64,000 nucleotides of DNA from Chloropicon primus. Lineage: Eukaryota > Chlorophyta > Chloropicophyceae > Chloropicales > Chloropicaceae. The stretch covers positions 62,001 through 126,000 of the forward strand of contig CP060756.1 of the NCBI GenBank assembly GCA_023205875.1, given 5' to 3'. Positions 1-10,468 of the stretch are shown here, one piece after another (the stretch's first letter is position 1; each line of letters starts with the position of its first letter). Position numbers and translations under genes: made by a program. Under the pieces are notes generated by a model. That model saw only the letters and a program-made list of their open reading frames with translations, was not told where the DNA came from and searched no databases.

Positions 1-124
1 TGATCTGGTTCAAAAAAATTAATTCTCCAGAGAGGGAGAGGCAATCCATGAAACGGATGAAGGAGACCTGCTTTCTTGAGTTGGTTTTGTGATACATTAC
101 TACTACTGGACAGAAGAAAATAAT

Positions 125-3100
125 TTAAGAAAGGCTGAGGGCGAGGTCAGACTCAAGGACCTCGTTGTAGCTTCCACAACCCTTGAGCGCAAAGAAAGTT
201 CCCAGACCCTTCTTCACCCTAACCCTGTACTGCCTCTTGTACTCGAGGTCGTGCTGGGGGTGGAATCGGATCGTAATCTTTTGCTGCTGGGGCTGTCCGA
301 TGCCCCGGCCCCGAATCATTCCGGAGGTTGGAGCAATCTCGAACACGGGCTTGGCCTTCTCTGCGACGGTCACCCTGTTGGAGAGCCTCCTGGTGCCGGT
401 GCTGGAAGAGGAGAGCTTTCTTGGCTTGCTCTCCTCGAGCTCTGTTATGGACCACATCGCGTCAACGATAGTGGGGTTCGTCAGGGTCAGCTCTATCACC
501 TTTGGAGCATTCGGATGGACGTTATCGAAGCTGATGTTGTCCTGCGACAAGGCGATCTTTGGATACAGCAGCTTCGTCTGCATGGGGAACTCCTGGACGC
601 AGACTGTTGCGGCACCCTCCAGGACGTTCGGTCCGCTCTGCGGCAGGTACAATATCTTCAGGAAGCCGTCGATGTTCTCGAACAACCCTTCGGGCTCCGA
701 AGTCATCTTCTGCTTCTCGTACTGTAAAGTTACGTCTACATTTTCGCTGGGGGGGATGACGAACACCTTGCTCACCCCCTTCTTGTCGGTGGCCGGCTGA
801 GGATACGAGGTGACCACCGAGACGATCTTGTAGGGACCCTCGACCACGATGCGGCACATCACGGTTGTGCTCTGCAGATTGGTGAAGGCCAAGGACTTCT
901 TGTAGCTTGCGTCGTCACCAGGCACGCAGGAGTGGCACGTGAACTTCAACTGCTCCAAGCCCTGCGTGTCCAGCCTTGGCTGAATTGTGTTTGCAAGGAG
1001 GTTCAATCTCAGGCTCCCCAAGGGCTCGCAGGGAGGGGCAGCAAACGGATGGAACGAGCCAGCGAGGTTTGCTCCAACGCTCTCCTCGCTTGGTTCGCTG
1101 AATTGGATGTGTTGCTTCCCCCGGATGACGGCTTCCCACACCCTGGGCACGGTGCCAGCAAACTCGATCTCTGCGCCTTTGACCGATCCCGCGGGAATCA
1201 CCAAGCTCTTTGGCAAGAGCTTGAATGGGAGCTCGCCGTCAAGGTTTTTACCCTTCTCCTCGATCGCCACCTGAACTCCCCCATCGGCCTTTGCGACAAA
1301 GTCCACAAAGGCAGGAGTGTCCTCGTTCCCGCTGTCCGTCTCTCCCAGGAGACTGACCGTCCAATCCACCTTCATGTCGAAGGAGGAAGTGTTCGAGACC
1401 CAGAACTTCCTCTTCTCCGCGGCCGAAGCCACGCAAAGGTCGCCCCAGTTGATGCTCAGAGACCTGTTGTCGACCGTCTTCTCGACGGTATAGACTTGCG
1501 ACTGGAGGGCAAGAGGGCTGCCTATGACCCCCGCCTTCACTGGGATGGACTTGCATGGCAAGCCGCCGATCTCGCAGTGAAGGGTATCAAAATACGTTCC
1601 GCACATGTTGTTCGTGCACGTGATTTGGAACTCCGTAGAGCCCCAAGGCTCCAGAGTCGTTTGCATGGGATTGGCAAGGAAGACGACTCCCCGGTTTCCA
1701 GCTTCCCTGAGGAGAGCCTTGTCCTTATCTTGGCTCAACTTGGAGTCAATCTTCCCGATCACGCTGTCACTCAAGAGCACCGTCTCCAACGCCTTTGCCG
1801 TAAGGGTTTTCGACATCTGCACTTTCCTCTTCTTCGTCGGAACCTTGGTGACCAGGGACACCATATCGGAGGACCGGAGCATCATTTCGGACATGTTGCC
1901 CGTGCCCATGGAGTGGCTAAGCTGGTCGCTGGCAAGGATCTCTTCCTGAGAGAGTCCAAAATTCTCGAACACGATGTCCACGGGGGCTCGGATGGCACTC
2001 TGGTTGTGAATGATGAGCGCCATGGAGGCCCTCCTGCCGATTGGAAGATGTTCCCCGAAGTCTATCCTCAGCTCCTTGCCGTCGTCTTCCGAGACCTCGA
2101 TGTTGTCGTTCCCCCTGATCTCGTACTTGACGGATATTCCCTCGATCTCCGTCGTGATCTGCAAGCCCAGAGGCTCCTCCATACCCGAGAGCTCGCAAGG
2201 CAGGATCACATTGCAGGAGCCCGTCGAGCGTGGGATCATCTCGATGTCGAATTCCTCCGTCTTGCCCGGGCTGATCGTGCCCTTTTGCGGCGAAACGAGA
2301 ATTTGCAGCTTGTCGGCATCGTCCTCGCTCAGCACGTCCTCAGGCATCCAGCAGTAGTGGGACGGCAGTTGGGTCAAGTTGTGGATCTTCACCGTGCGCT
2401 CGACGGCTACGTTCAGGTACGTCACGCCCACGTCGATCTCCGTCGTTGACAAGCAGGCGTAGGGCGCGACAACGTCGGCCCTCACAGTGATCTTCTGTTG
2501 GGAGCAAACCACGTTTCCGACCATGACCTGGCAGGAAATAATCGTTCTCAGCGCTTGAGCTGATGAGCATGTGCAGGAGAGGACGAAGGCCTTGCGCTCG
2601 TTTGGCTCCAGAACTCCAGAGTCTTCAGAGAACTTGAACACCCAGTCCTTTGAAGCTCTGGAAGGCAAGTCGAACTCCTTCAGCACGAACTCGGCCTGGG
2701 CATCCGAGCAGTTTTGCAGCTCGAAGCTCGCTTCCACCTCCTTCGTCTCTTCTACCAGGCCGAAATCAATCTGTGGAGCAAGAAATTTGATCTTTGGGCC
2801 ATCCACATTGTACACCAGCCTCAGCGGAAGTTGTGGCCCGTGCTCGATGTCGTTCGCGATGGTTATATCTGTCCTCCCCAAGTCGGACGCCAGGACTGTG
2901 ATGTCGCACTCTATCGCATCTTCTGGGGGCACGAGGGCCTCTTGCGGGAAGACCTTAACGTTTGGCGGGAGGTTCTTCCACGAGAAGTGTGCGGGAGCCT
3001 TCGAATGGTTCGAGATCGTCACGTTCCTCTCGTACTGCTTGCCAAAGAGCATGGTGCCACTGAACTCGAGCAGCGCAGGAGACACCTCGATGTTCACGCC

Positions 3101-5179
3101 CTTCCCGCTACCTTCGAGGTCAAGCTCTATGACTTTGCTGAGAAGGGAGCCCTCGCTGGTGTGCGAATGCGACTCTATCATGAGCTGAGCACCGTACATG
3201 TACGTCTCGATCTCGTGGGGCTCGAAGACGAACATGAACTCGCTGTTCTCGTGTGCGCCCAAGACGCCCGACATGGGGGAGATCTGAAAGATGTTTTTGC
3301 TCTTTCCCGACCCATCCATGGAGTACCCGTTGTCCACGAGAACCCAGTGATAGGCCAGAGGGATAGGCGTGTTATTCCGGACGACGACGGTTCTCGGGTG
3401 CTTTGCACCCGGCACCACTTCGCCAAACCAAACTTTCCTTTCGAAGGGCACGAGGCCCTTTACGTTCTCCTTGTTCGAAGCCCGTTGCTTGGCCTCCTCG
3501 TCCTCGAACACTGGCTTGCCGTCAACAGATTCGAGGGTGATGTCGAGCTTCACCCCGAGTCCCACTATGGAAAAGGTCTCTATCTTGCAGTTGTCGCAGA
3601 GCATCTTGAATTTCCGAATGAAGTTGCCAGACTCTTGAGGCAAGAACCCTATCTTTATGGTGGTCTCGTCCCCCGTGTACAGCTTGAAGGACGAGGGCTC
3701 GAAGGTGAAAGGCACCAGGTCGATTGGACCACTTGTGCTGACGTCCATTTCGGTGTTCGGCCAGTCCTCCTCCGGGACCACCGTGAACGAGCCCCTTCCC
3801 CCCGAATTCAAGCACTGGAATTCCGTGACCAGGGTGTGCCCAAGCAGGCAAGGGCCGCAGTCGAAGGCCTTCGGCACCGACAAGTTCGGCGACGGCCTCC
3901 TCGCCGCGACTTGAACCTGGAAGTTGCTCACGTCCGTCTCTATCGAAAAGAAGTCGTCGTAATCCGCCAGAGAGTCTGGCATGAAGTACAGCTCGCACTT
4001 GCAGCACATTCCGGGGGCCAGGAGGTTCTTCGATCCAGGGAACTGCACGTTCGCGATGGAGAAGTACTTGGACCTGGGCGGCAAAAACCTCGCCCGCCTG
4101 CTCAGACCGCTGACATTCCTGACCCGGATCTCCATCAAGTACATCCCGCCGAGCTCGTAGTCCAGGAACTCGATGTTGTTTGGCTCCACTTTGAAGAGGG
4201 AGGGCGCCTTCTCGCTGCCCTTCTTCAAGGATTTCGGCACCTTCTTCGACTCCAAGTACCTCGGGTTCTGCGTGTAATTCAGCTTCTGCTTCATTCTTTG
4301 CAGGATCTTGACCTCCTCGTCCCACTGTGCTGCGCTCATCTTCTGTGACAGCTCCTTCAGTCTCCTCTCGGACTCTCTCGCCTTCTTGATGAGCTGCTCG
4401 TCCGTCAGACCGGAGAAGGACTTGTACGTCACCTTCCTCGGGTACTGGTCGAGCATCCTGCTTCTGACCTTCAAGTTGTTCGTGGTCTTGAGGTACCCCT
4501 TGGCCTCGTTCTCAAAGTATTCTATGGTCTTCGGGGGTGCGCTCTTTGCGTCCCTCGCCTGCAAGATGGTCTCCCACAAGGACTGCGGGTTGAGCAGGTT
4601 CATGCTCTCCAGCTTGCCCTCGCTCAGGTTGCTCGTGAGGAACGAAGGCATCTCCGGCAGCCCCGTGTCCCTCCACTGAGGCGTATAGAGCTCGTCCGCC
4701 TTGGAGAGAGCGGCGTCCTCGGCTTCTTTTGCTCGCTGCTCGGCAAGCTTCAAGTGTCCCTCGAGTTCGCACACGTAAGACACAAAGTCCTCGCAGGTCT
4801 TGTTCACCAATTGGATCTTGCCTTCGTAGATGTCCACCACCTCCTCCTCCTCCTCCTCAGGCTTGGAGGGGCTGCCCTCCCCGAGGTCGCCCTCCCCCTC
4901 CTCCTTTCCCTCGTCTCCGCTCGCTACGCTCTTCGCGGGGCTGCCCGGTCCCTTGGCAGGGCTCTCGCCTCCCTCGGCGTCGCCCTCTCCCCCCTCCCCC
5001 GCTCCCTGCTCCTCCTCCTCCGCGGCGGGCTCCGCGAAGAGGTCCGGGAAGGAGTCCACGAACACCGAGTAAATCTCTTGCGTCAGATTGCTGCTGGAGT
5101 CCAGCGACAAGGGGCCCACCCCCGGTGTCTGGACTGGAGCTTGTGCCTCCGTCCCAGTCTCCACCTCCGTCTCCGTCAT
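125..5179 (-). CDS. CFAP81: CFAP81/DLEC1-like ciliary ASH-domain protein
   Basis: A single uninterrupted 1684-residue frame. After an acidic, low-complexity N-terminus (about residues 50-120) and a charged helical region, it becomes a chain of ASH/MSP-type immunoglobulin-like beta domains. The segment from about residue 330, with phrases such as LPPRSKYFSIANVQFPG, APGMCCKCELYFMPD and FDCGPCLLG, follows the order and wording of vertebrate DLEC1 (CFAP81) as I remember it. DLEC1 proteins are axonemal and about 1700-1800 residues long, so the length fits. The ATG at 5179 follows a short GC-rich leader. HYDIN and CFAP74 are related ASH proteins but match less well. Function in the axoneme is inferred from the family. 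Confidence 0.85.
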   Translation of the reverse strand: MTETEVETGTEAQAPVQTPGVGPLSLDSSSNLTQEIYSVFVDSFPDLFAEPAAEEEEQGAGEGGEGDAEGGESPAKGPGSPAKSVASGDEGKEEGEGDLGEGSPSKPEEEEEEVVDIYEGKIQLVNKTCEDFVSYVCELEGHLKLAEQRAKEAEDAALSKADELYTPQWRDTGLPEMPSFLTSNLSEGKLESMNLLNPQSLWETILQARDAKSAPPKTIEYFENEAKGYLKTTNNLKVRSRMLDQYPRKVTYKSFSGLTDEQLIKKARESERRLKELSQKMSAAQWDEEVKILQRMKQKLNYTQNPRYLESKKVPKSLKKGSEKAPSLFKVEPNNIEFLDYELGGMYLMEIRVRNVSGLSRRARFLPPRSKYFSIANVQFPGSKNLLAPGMCCKCELYFMPDSLADYDDFFSIETDVSNFQVQVAARRPSPNLSVPKAFDCGPCLLGHTLVTEFQCLNSGGRGSFTVVPEEDWPNTEMDVSTSGPIDLVPFTFEPSSFKLYTGDETTIKIGFLPQESGNFIRKFKMLCDNCKIETFSIVGLGVKLDITLESVDGKPVFEDEEAKQRASNKENVKGLVPFERKVWFGEVVPGAKHPRTVVVRNNTPIPLAYHWVLVDNGYSMDGSGKSKNIFQISPMSGVLGAHENSEFMFVFEPHEIETYMYGAQLMIESHSHTSEGSLLSKVIELDLEGSGKGVNIEVSPALLEFSGTMLFGKQYERNVTISNHSKAPAHFSWKNLPPNVKVFPQEALVPPEDAIECDITVLASDLGRTDITIANDIEHGPQLPLRLVYNVDGPKIKFLAPQIDFGLVEETKEVEASFELQNCSDAQAEFVLKEFDLPSRASKDWVFKFSEDSGVLEPNERKAFVLSCTCSSAQALRTIISCQVMVGNVVCSQQKITVRADVVAPYACLSTTEIDVGVTYLNVAVERTVKIHNLTQLPSHYCWMPEDVLSEDDADKLQILVSPQKGTISPGKTEEFDIEMIPRSTGSCNVILPCELSGMEEPLGLQITTEIEGISVKYEIRGNDNIEVSEDDGKELRIDFGEHLPIGRRASMALIIHNQSAIRAPVDIVFENFGLSQEEILASDQLSHSMGTGNMSEMMLRSSDMVSLVTKVPTKKRKVQMSKTLTAKALETVLLSDSVIGKIDSKLSQDKDKALLREAGNRGVVFLANPMQTTLEPWGSTEFQITCTNNMCGTYFDTLHCEIGGLPCKSIPVKAGVIGSPLALQSQVYTVEKTVDNRSLSINWGDLCVASAAEKRKFWVSNTSSFDMKVDWTVSLLGETDSGNEDTPAFVDFVAKADGGVQVAIEEKGKNLDGELPFKLLPKSLVIPAGSVKGAEIEFAGTVPRVWEAVIRGKQHIQFSEPSEESVGANLAGSFHPFAAPPCEPLGSLRLNLLANTIQPRLDTQGLEQLKFTCHSCVPGDDASYKKSLAFTNLQSTTVMCRIVVEGPYKIVSVVTSYPQPATDKKGVSKVFVIPPSENVDVTLQYEKQKMTSEPEGLFENIDGFLKILYLPQSGPNVLEGAATVCVQEFPMQTKLLYPKIALSQDNISFDNVHPNAPKVIELTLTNPTIVDAMWSITELEESKPRKLSSSSTGTRRLSNRVTVAEKAKPVFEIAPTSGMIRGRGIGQPQQQKITIRFHPQHDLEYKRQYRVRVKKGLGTFFALKGCGSYNEVLESDLALSLS

Positions 5180-5720
5180 CTTCCCTTGTTCTTCCGCCTC
5201 GTCCCCAGCACGGAGCGGTGGCTAGAGCTCAGAGCCACGAGCGGATTGACTGGCGCTTCAATTCCCGCCCACAACCTCAACCACCACCAGTCCTCCTCGC
5301 TCTCTTCCCTTGGGCCTTTGGTGTGGTCCCAGGCAATCTTGTTCAGCTCCTGGTGCTTTAGGTTTATTTTGTTTTGTTTTGTTTTTGCCGCGGGTATGTG
5401 TCTTGTGCTTCGTTTGTCCTGCCGGTGACAGAGGCGGAGTCCCCTCAGTTGGGTCGCGAAGGGAACCTCGTGTCCGTCCGCACTCCAAGGTCGTCCCCTT
5501 GCGGTCCCTTGGCTTCCAGGGCTTGGTCAAATGTTCAAAATGGAGCAGAGGAAATGTCCAGGGGGAGGGATAGGATATCGATGGAGAGGTGAGATCCGAG
5601 GGAAGGTGGGGGGGGACCAGTGCCCTGTCCTGTTCTTTTCTTTCCTACTAGATTACATACGTATGGAAAACGTGTCGTACAAGTTACAAAGTAAGAAAAC
5701 AAATGGTACAAACAAATCCA
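5180..5720. other. Intergenic: CFAP81 promoter/leader and DGK 3' end
   Basis: No credible gene. It holds the upstream region of CFAP81 and the 3' flank of the diacylglycerol kinase gene, which lies on the same strand. A TTTTG-type run sits near 5370. Frames here are short and of skewed composition. Confidence 0.5.
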
Positions 5721-7367
5721 CTACATGAACCTCCGGCTCATCTCCTTCAGCAGGGCCTGGTACTGGTCCTCCCCCAGGACCCTCCTGTCGCTGGCCCAGG
5801 TGAGGAGCTCCTGCATTCTCAGGGCGGCCTCCCCGTTGGTGTCGACGGTCTTGCGCAGCATGTGCGCCTGGGACTTGTGGGATATGGTCATCTGGCAGGG
5901 CTTCTGAGTCCAGGGCTCCCCGTCCACCTGCATCGCCATCGGGGAGGTCATCTCGATCGTGATCTCCTTGCCCTGGCAGAGCTGGGTGGGCCTCGAGAGC
6001 CCGACGTTCATCTCCCCGAGGTGGAGGGATCCGTTCACCGCCACCACGTCCAGCATGCCGTCGTGCATGCTGGAACGGCCGAAACTCTGAAAGGTTCCGT
6101 ACCTGTGGAGGTTCTCCTGCGAGCCGGCCCTGTCGTTCCACATCTTCACGCCCCCGGCGAAGCTGTTGACGTTCAGAAGAATGATCCCCTCGGCGTAGCT
6201 CGGGATGTCGACCTCCTCGCCGTCGCACACCAGCCTCATCTTGCTGGCCAGGCCGGCGCAGGACCGGTCCACGATCTCCCTCGCCCCGTGCAAGACGTAC
6301 CACAGCTTGTTCGTCAGCCTGCTGAAGAACCACTCGGGGTACTGGTCCCTGGTCTGGTGGAACCTCAGCGCCGTGGTCGCGTCCACCCCGATCCCAAAGT
6401 AGTTGTTGAAGATAATCGAGCTGGGGGCCGCCTTGGACGCCTTCCTGGTGGCTCTGCCCGAGTTGGCCACCTCGATCTCCCACCGGTCCAGGAGCGTGAT
6501 GTGGGCGTCCTTCACGCCAACAAGGATCTCCGGTATGTTGTCGTCCATGTTGAACCCCCTGCCCCAGCCGAGAACCCTGGCCAGGTCGTTGCCCGTTCCC
6601 AGGGGCAGCACCGCCACCGGGATGGGGCCGTTCCTCAGATTCAACCCCTCGATCGTGTTCAGAATCCACTGGATGGTGCCGTCCCCGCCGCACACCAGCA
6701 CCTTGACGTTGGGCACGTCGGAGAATATCTTGAGGATCCTCTCCGGGTTGTGGACCGCGAGGTCGAACACCTGGTGCGGGTTCAGGTTCCGGCTCAGCTC
6801 CTCGTACAAGAAGGCGCCCTTCTGCCCCCCGGACTTCCTGTTCACGAAAACGATCAGAGGCGTGAAGTCGCTCGGGAGGGCCTCCGCGTCGATGATCGGG
6901 CGCTCGGCGCCAGCGGCCGCGCTCCCGTTCGTGCCAGCGGGGGTCGCCCCGCCGCCCCCCTCCCCCCCCTCCCTCTTCTTCTTTGGCGTGAGCAGAGCCT
7001 TACCCCGAGCGGACAGGGAGGTGTACGTCAGCTTGCTCCTCTTCTTCTGCCTCTCCAGCTCCTTGGGCCGCCTCACCGCACTGGGCGGAAGAATGAGCCT
7101 CCTGTGCCGCGACCTCTCGAGGTTCTCGAAGACCCAGACCCTCTTCACCGTCTTGGCGAAGAGCCACCTCGTCGTCAGTATCGCCACGACTATGGTCACG
7201 GTGGTCGCCAGGGTCACCCACATGGGCGGGACTATCACGTCCACCAAGGACCCCGCGTGCGTCGCCGTCACATTCACCTCGCCTCCCTGGTCCAGGCTCC
7301 CGTCCCCCACCGTGCACGACGCAAAGTTCTCCAGCACGAACGTGCAGTTCACCCCTCGTTCTTCCAT
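5721..7367 (-). CDS. DGK: Membrane-anchored diacylglycerol kinase
   Basis: A 548-residue protein that should phosphorylate diacylglycerol to phosphatidic acid. One hydrophobic segment (about residues 49-70) follows a short N-terminus with NVT, then a basic linker. The catalytic domain begins near 168 and has GGDGT (227-231) and PLGTGNDLAR (255-264), followed by the accessory domain with NNYFGIGVDA and a C-terminal DGEPW. The start is the ATG at 7367. The frame stays open further upstream, but that part runs through a telomere-like repeat and has no conserved features. No cysteine-rich C1 zinc domains are visible, although most eukaryotic type I/epsilon-like DGKs carry two after the membrane segment. 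It shares a 605-base upstream region with the divergent CDPK gene. Confidence 0.93.
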   Translation of the reverse strand: MEERGVNCTFVLENFASCTVGDGSLDQGGEVNVTATHAGSLVDVIVPPMWVTLATTVTIVVAILTTRWLFAKTVKRVWVFENLERSRHRRLILPPSAVRRPKELERQKKRSKLTYTSLSARGKALLTPKKKREGGEGGGGATPAGTNGSAAAGAERPIIDAEALPSDFTPLIVFVNRKSGGQKGAFLYEELSRNLNPHQVFDLAVHNPERILKIFSDVPNVKVLVCGGDGTIQWILNTIEGLNLRNGPIPVAVLPLGTGNDLARVLGWGRGFNMDDNIPEILVGVKDAHITLLDRWEIEVANSGRATRKASKAAPSSIIFNNYFGIGVDATTALRFHQTRDQYPEWFFSRLTNKLWYVLHGAREIVDRSCAGLASKMRLVCDGEEVDIPSYAEGIILLNVNSFAGGVKMWNDRAGSQENLHRYGTFQSFGRSSMHDGMLDVVAVNGSLHLGEMNVGLSRPTQLCQGKEITIEMTSPMAMQVDGEPWTQKPCQMTISHKSQAHMLRKTVDTNGEAALRMQELLTWASDRRVLGEDQYQALLKEMSRRFM

Positions 7368-7972
7368 CCTCCTCCGGGATCCTGGCTGAGACCAAGCTTG
7401 CGCCAAGGGTAACGCGAAACGAAGGAAGAGGAAAACCTCCGTGGATTCCCGCGCTTCCAACACAACCACACGCACACGATCGCGCGCGCAAGGCAAAGCA
7501 AGGCAAAGCGAAGCGTCTCGGGTCTCGTCTCGTCTTGGCTTGGCCTCCGCAAGGACTTTCCCGCCCTTTCCTTTAGGTTTTAGGGTTTTAGGGTTTAGGG
7601 TTTTAGGGAGCGTCACGCGAGGAGGCACGAAACCCTTGTAACCGACGGCGCACACGAGGCGAGGCGAGGTTAGGTTGCGTTGGGAGAGAGGGGAAGGGAT
7701 GCAGGTGCATGCTAGGAGGCCGGGGAGTACGGTACTGGGTGCTCGTTAGGGGAAGGAAGACTTGGCAAGAGGGACGGAAACACCAAGCGCGGGCGTTGGG
7801 AACGACGCGAGAAACGCGGGAGGGGCAAGAAGGGAGCGAGGAGGCGTTGGAGAGAAAGAGCGCCGGGGGCGAGGAGAAAGGGACGAGGAGGGGGGGCGAC
7901 GGGTCGGAACACGGAGGGAGTTGCAAGCCGCTGCCGCGACCGGCGAGGACGATAAGAGAGTACTGCGAGATC
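7368..7972. promoter_or_regulatory. Shared divergent promoter region, DGK and CDPK
   Basis: The 605 bases lie between two divergent start codons and contain a telomere-like TTTTAGGG array (7572-7608) and purine-rich leader sequence on the CDPK side. No coding signal beyond low-complexity frames. Confidence 0.5.
7572..7608 (+). repeat. Telomere-like TTTTAGGG/TTTAGGG short array
   Basis: About five units of TTTTAGGG and TTTAGGG variants in a row within the DGK/CDPK intergenic region. The unit resembles chlorophyte and plant telomere repeats and plant telo-box promoter elements. A similar array lies at 22654-22692. Confidence 0.75.
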
Positions 7973-8105
7973 ATGTTGGGCAGAACAGAGAAAGAGACAA
8001 GGCTTGTCTCGCCAACGACGCCGAGGAACGAGAAGAGCATTGTTGCGGGTGAGTTCCACTCCCTTTCCGCCGCTCGACCGGCCGCGCGCGGAGACCCTGA
8101 CCCTT

Positions 8106-8141
<36 letters not shown>

Positions 8142-9698
8142 TGTGTGTGCAATTGCAAACCAAAACTCGAAACAGAGTACGACATCAAGGAGGTCGTGGG
8201 GAAGGGCCAGTACGGCGTGTGCCACCGGGCCATAAGGAGAAGCGACGGCGCAGAGGTTGCCATCAAGAGCATAAGCAGGTCGAAGCTCCTGACGCGGCAG
8301 GATTTGGAGGAGGTCGACCGCGAGATCGCCATCATGAGGCACCTCGCCGGGCATCCGAACATCGTGCAGATCTTCGAGGTCTACGAGGACACGAGCTACA
8401 TCCACCTCGTCCAGGAGCTCTGCAAGGGCGGAGAGCTCTTCGACCAGATCATTAGCAAGGGGCACTACAGCGAGAAGGAGGCCGCCGGGATGGTGAGAAC
8501 GATCCTGGCCGTCATCAAACACATGCACGACCTTGGGGTGGTGCACCGAGACCTCAAGCCGGAGAACTTTCTGTTCGCGTCCAAGGTGGGGACTGCGGAC
8601 ACTGACTCGTCGCTCAAGGCAATCGATTTCGGCCTGAGCTGCTTCTTTTCCAAAGACAACCCGCTTAAAGACTGCGTCGGCAGCTCGTACTACATCGCCC
8701 CGGAGGTCCTCCGGAGGTCTTACGACAAGAAGGCGGACATCTGGTCCGCTGGGGTGATCCTGTACATCTTGCTGTGCGGTTCCCCCCCGTTCTTCGGGTC
8801 CTGCGACAGGGACATCCTGCACAAAGTGATGCGATACAGGGACGGGACGCTCAACTTCAAGTTCCAGCCCTGGCCGGAGATCTCGGAGGGCGCCAAGGAG
8901 TGCGTCACGATGATGCTGAAGCTGGACCCCAAGGAGAGGGCGAGCATCCGGACGGTCCTCGAGCACCCGTGGATGAAGGAGAACGGGTCCGCCTCTGCTA
9001 GACCGATATCGAACGAGGTGGTCAACAGGTTGTCCCGGTTCGTGAAGATGAGCAAGCTGCAGAAGCTGATCTCGCGGATGATGGCGGAAATGCTCTCCCC
9101 CGCGGAGATCAAAGGGCTTCACACCATCTTCCAGAGGCTGGACTCGGACAATGACGGGGTCGTTACCATGGACGAGCTGCGAGCCGGCCTGGTCAAGTGG
9201 GGCGTGAAGAACGGGGAGCTTGAGAACCACGTGGCCCAAATGATGAAAAACATGGACATGGACGGCAGCGGCACCATTGACTTGGATGAGTTCATGAGCG
9301 CGACCATGAGCATGTGCCAGTTCGAGCACGAGGGGAACATGTTGCAAGCCTTCATGAACATAGATAAGGACAGGAACGGGGTCATCAGCAGGGAGGAGCT
9401 CGGGAAGGCCCTGACCGACTACGGCTTGGTGGACACGCAAGATTCCATAGACGAGATCCTGGACGAGGTGGACACCAACAGGGACGGCCTGATCGACTAC
9501 CAGGAGTTCGTCGCCAACCTTTCGGAGGTCAAGATGTTCAGGGTCGCTACCTTCGACCTCAAGATGTCTGGGAGGTCGTTCTGGTCGGGCTCGGAGACTC
9601 TGAGCAGCAGGGACTTTGGAGGCAACCGCAGCAGGAGGGTTAGCAAAACGATCAGGGACTGGGACTCCTCCAAGGACATGGACGTGGACTCGGACTAA
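7973..9698 (+). CDS. CDPK: Calcium-dependent protein kinase (CDPK), four EF-hands
   Basis: Exons 7973-8048 and 8176-9698 give a 532-residue protein. The 127-base intron starts GTGAGT, carries (CT)n(GT)n and ends ACAG; splicing joins SIVA to EYDIKEVVGKG and keeps frame. The kinase domain has a glycine loop GKGQYG (34-39), catalytic Lys56, HRDLKPEN (149-156), a DFG and GSSYYIAPEVL. An autoinhibitory junction and four EF-hands follow (about 342-478), each with a full loop: DSDNDGVVTMDE, DMDGSGTIDLDE, DKDRNGVISREE and DTNRDGLIDYQE. This is the plant/alveolate CDPK layout. The N-terminus lacks a Gly2, so no N-myristoylation is predicted. The unspliced frame would replace the N-terminus with low-complexity residues translated from the repeat. 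Confidence 0.93.
8104..8150 (+). repeat. (CT)n(GT)n microsatellite in CDPK intron
   Basis: About 20 bases of CT followed by about 25 of GT, within the CDPK intron shortly before its acceptor. It probably acts as, or next to, the polypyrimidine tract. Confidence 0.85.
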
Positions 9699-9865
9699 AC
9701 TAGAGTTTTTTGACCCCAGAGTGTTTTGATCCCGGGCCTGGCTCGTTGTAACGCGATTCAAGATTTTCTTCTCCCACGTCCTCCAGGTCCTCTAATCCTT
9801 TGCTGCTCGAAAAGAATGCTAAGTTACACAACCCCCCCCAGTGTTACGTTTACCTCCCGCTCCGG

Positions 9866-10345
9866 TCAGACCGTGCCAGCATACGGCTTCGAAGCCTTTC
9901 CCTCCGCTGGCTTGTTTTCTTTTCGACCCCGGGAGAACCAAGAGAACGGCGCGGACAAGAGACCGGGAACGGAAGAGAGGAGCGTTTTCCCCTTGGCCTT
10001 CTCGAGCTCCCGCGCCAGCCTTCGAGTTCGCCGAGCGAGCGAGCGCGTTGCGATGAATTCGAAGAGCAGGGCAAGAGAGGGAGAGAGAGACAGAGCGAAA
10101 CGCGGTCAGCACGCGTGTTCTCTGGCGGCCCTCCCACCAACCCACAACCACAACCACAACCACAAGACTTTCAAACATGGGATTCACACTTACAGTTTGT
10201 TTTCCCTTCTGCTTCGTTCCAGACTCTTCTCGAGTTCCTCGATCCTTTCGTTCATCTGATACTTGAGGTCGAGGTTTCTATACGTGAGTGCAAGGAAGCA
10301 CACCGTCCCTATCCCCACCACCTGGGCATTGCTAAACCCCGCCAT
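9866..10345 (-). CDS. Small predicted membrane protein with coiled coil, two exons
   Basis: Exon 1 (10194-10345) begins at an ATG and encodes a hydrophobic segment (about residues 8-22) followed by a charged helix EELEKSLERSRREN. It runs into a good donor (GTAAGT) whose bases would otherwise read as a stop. With the acceptor at 10020-10021, exon 2 (9866-10019) continues the same charged helix (LARELEKAKGK) and ends in a basic tail after 101 residues; the two exons sum to a multiple of three. I do not recognise the family. A single-pass organelle or ER protein is plausible. It is divergent from the hydrolase gene at 10469. The acceptor choice is inference. Confidence 0.6.
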
Positions 10346-10468
10346 CACAACTCCACTCCACAACCTCCTCTCGCGTCCTCCAGTCCTCGCCAGAGCGTCG
10401 TCCCCACCTCCGCGGGAAAGGGAAGGGAAGGGAAGGGAAGGGAAGGGGGGAAGCTTTGAGGAGGAGGA

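Noticed and set aside
932-2449. Long plus-strand frame opposite CFAP81
   Set aside because: It mirrors a strongly supported minus-strand gene; its composition (His/Leu/Val/Asp-rich) is the usual antisense shadow of GC-rich coding DNA and no domain is seen.
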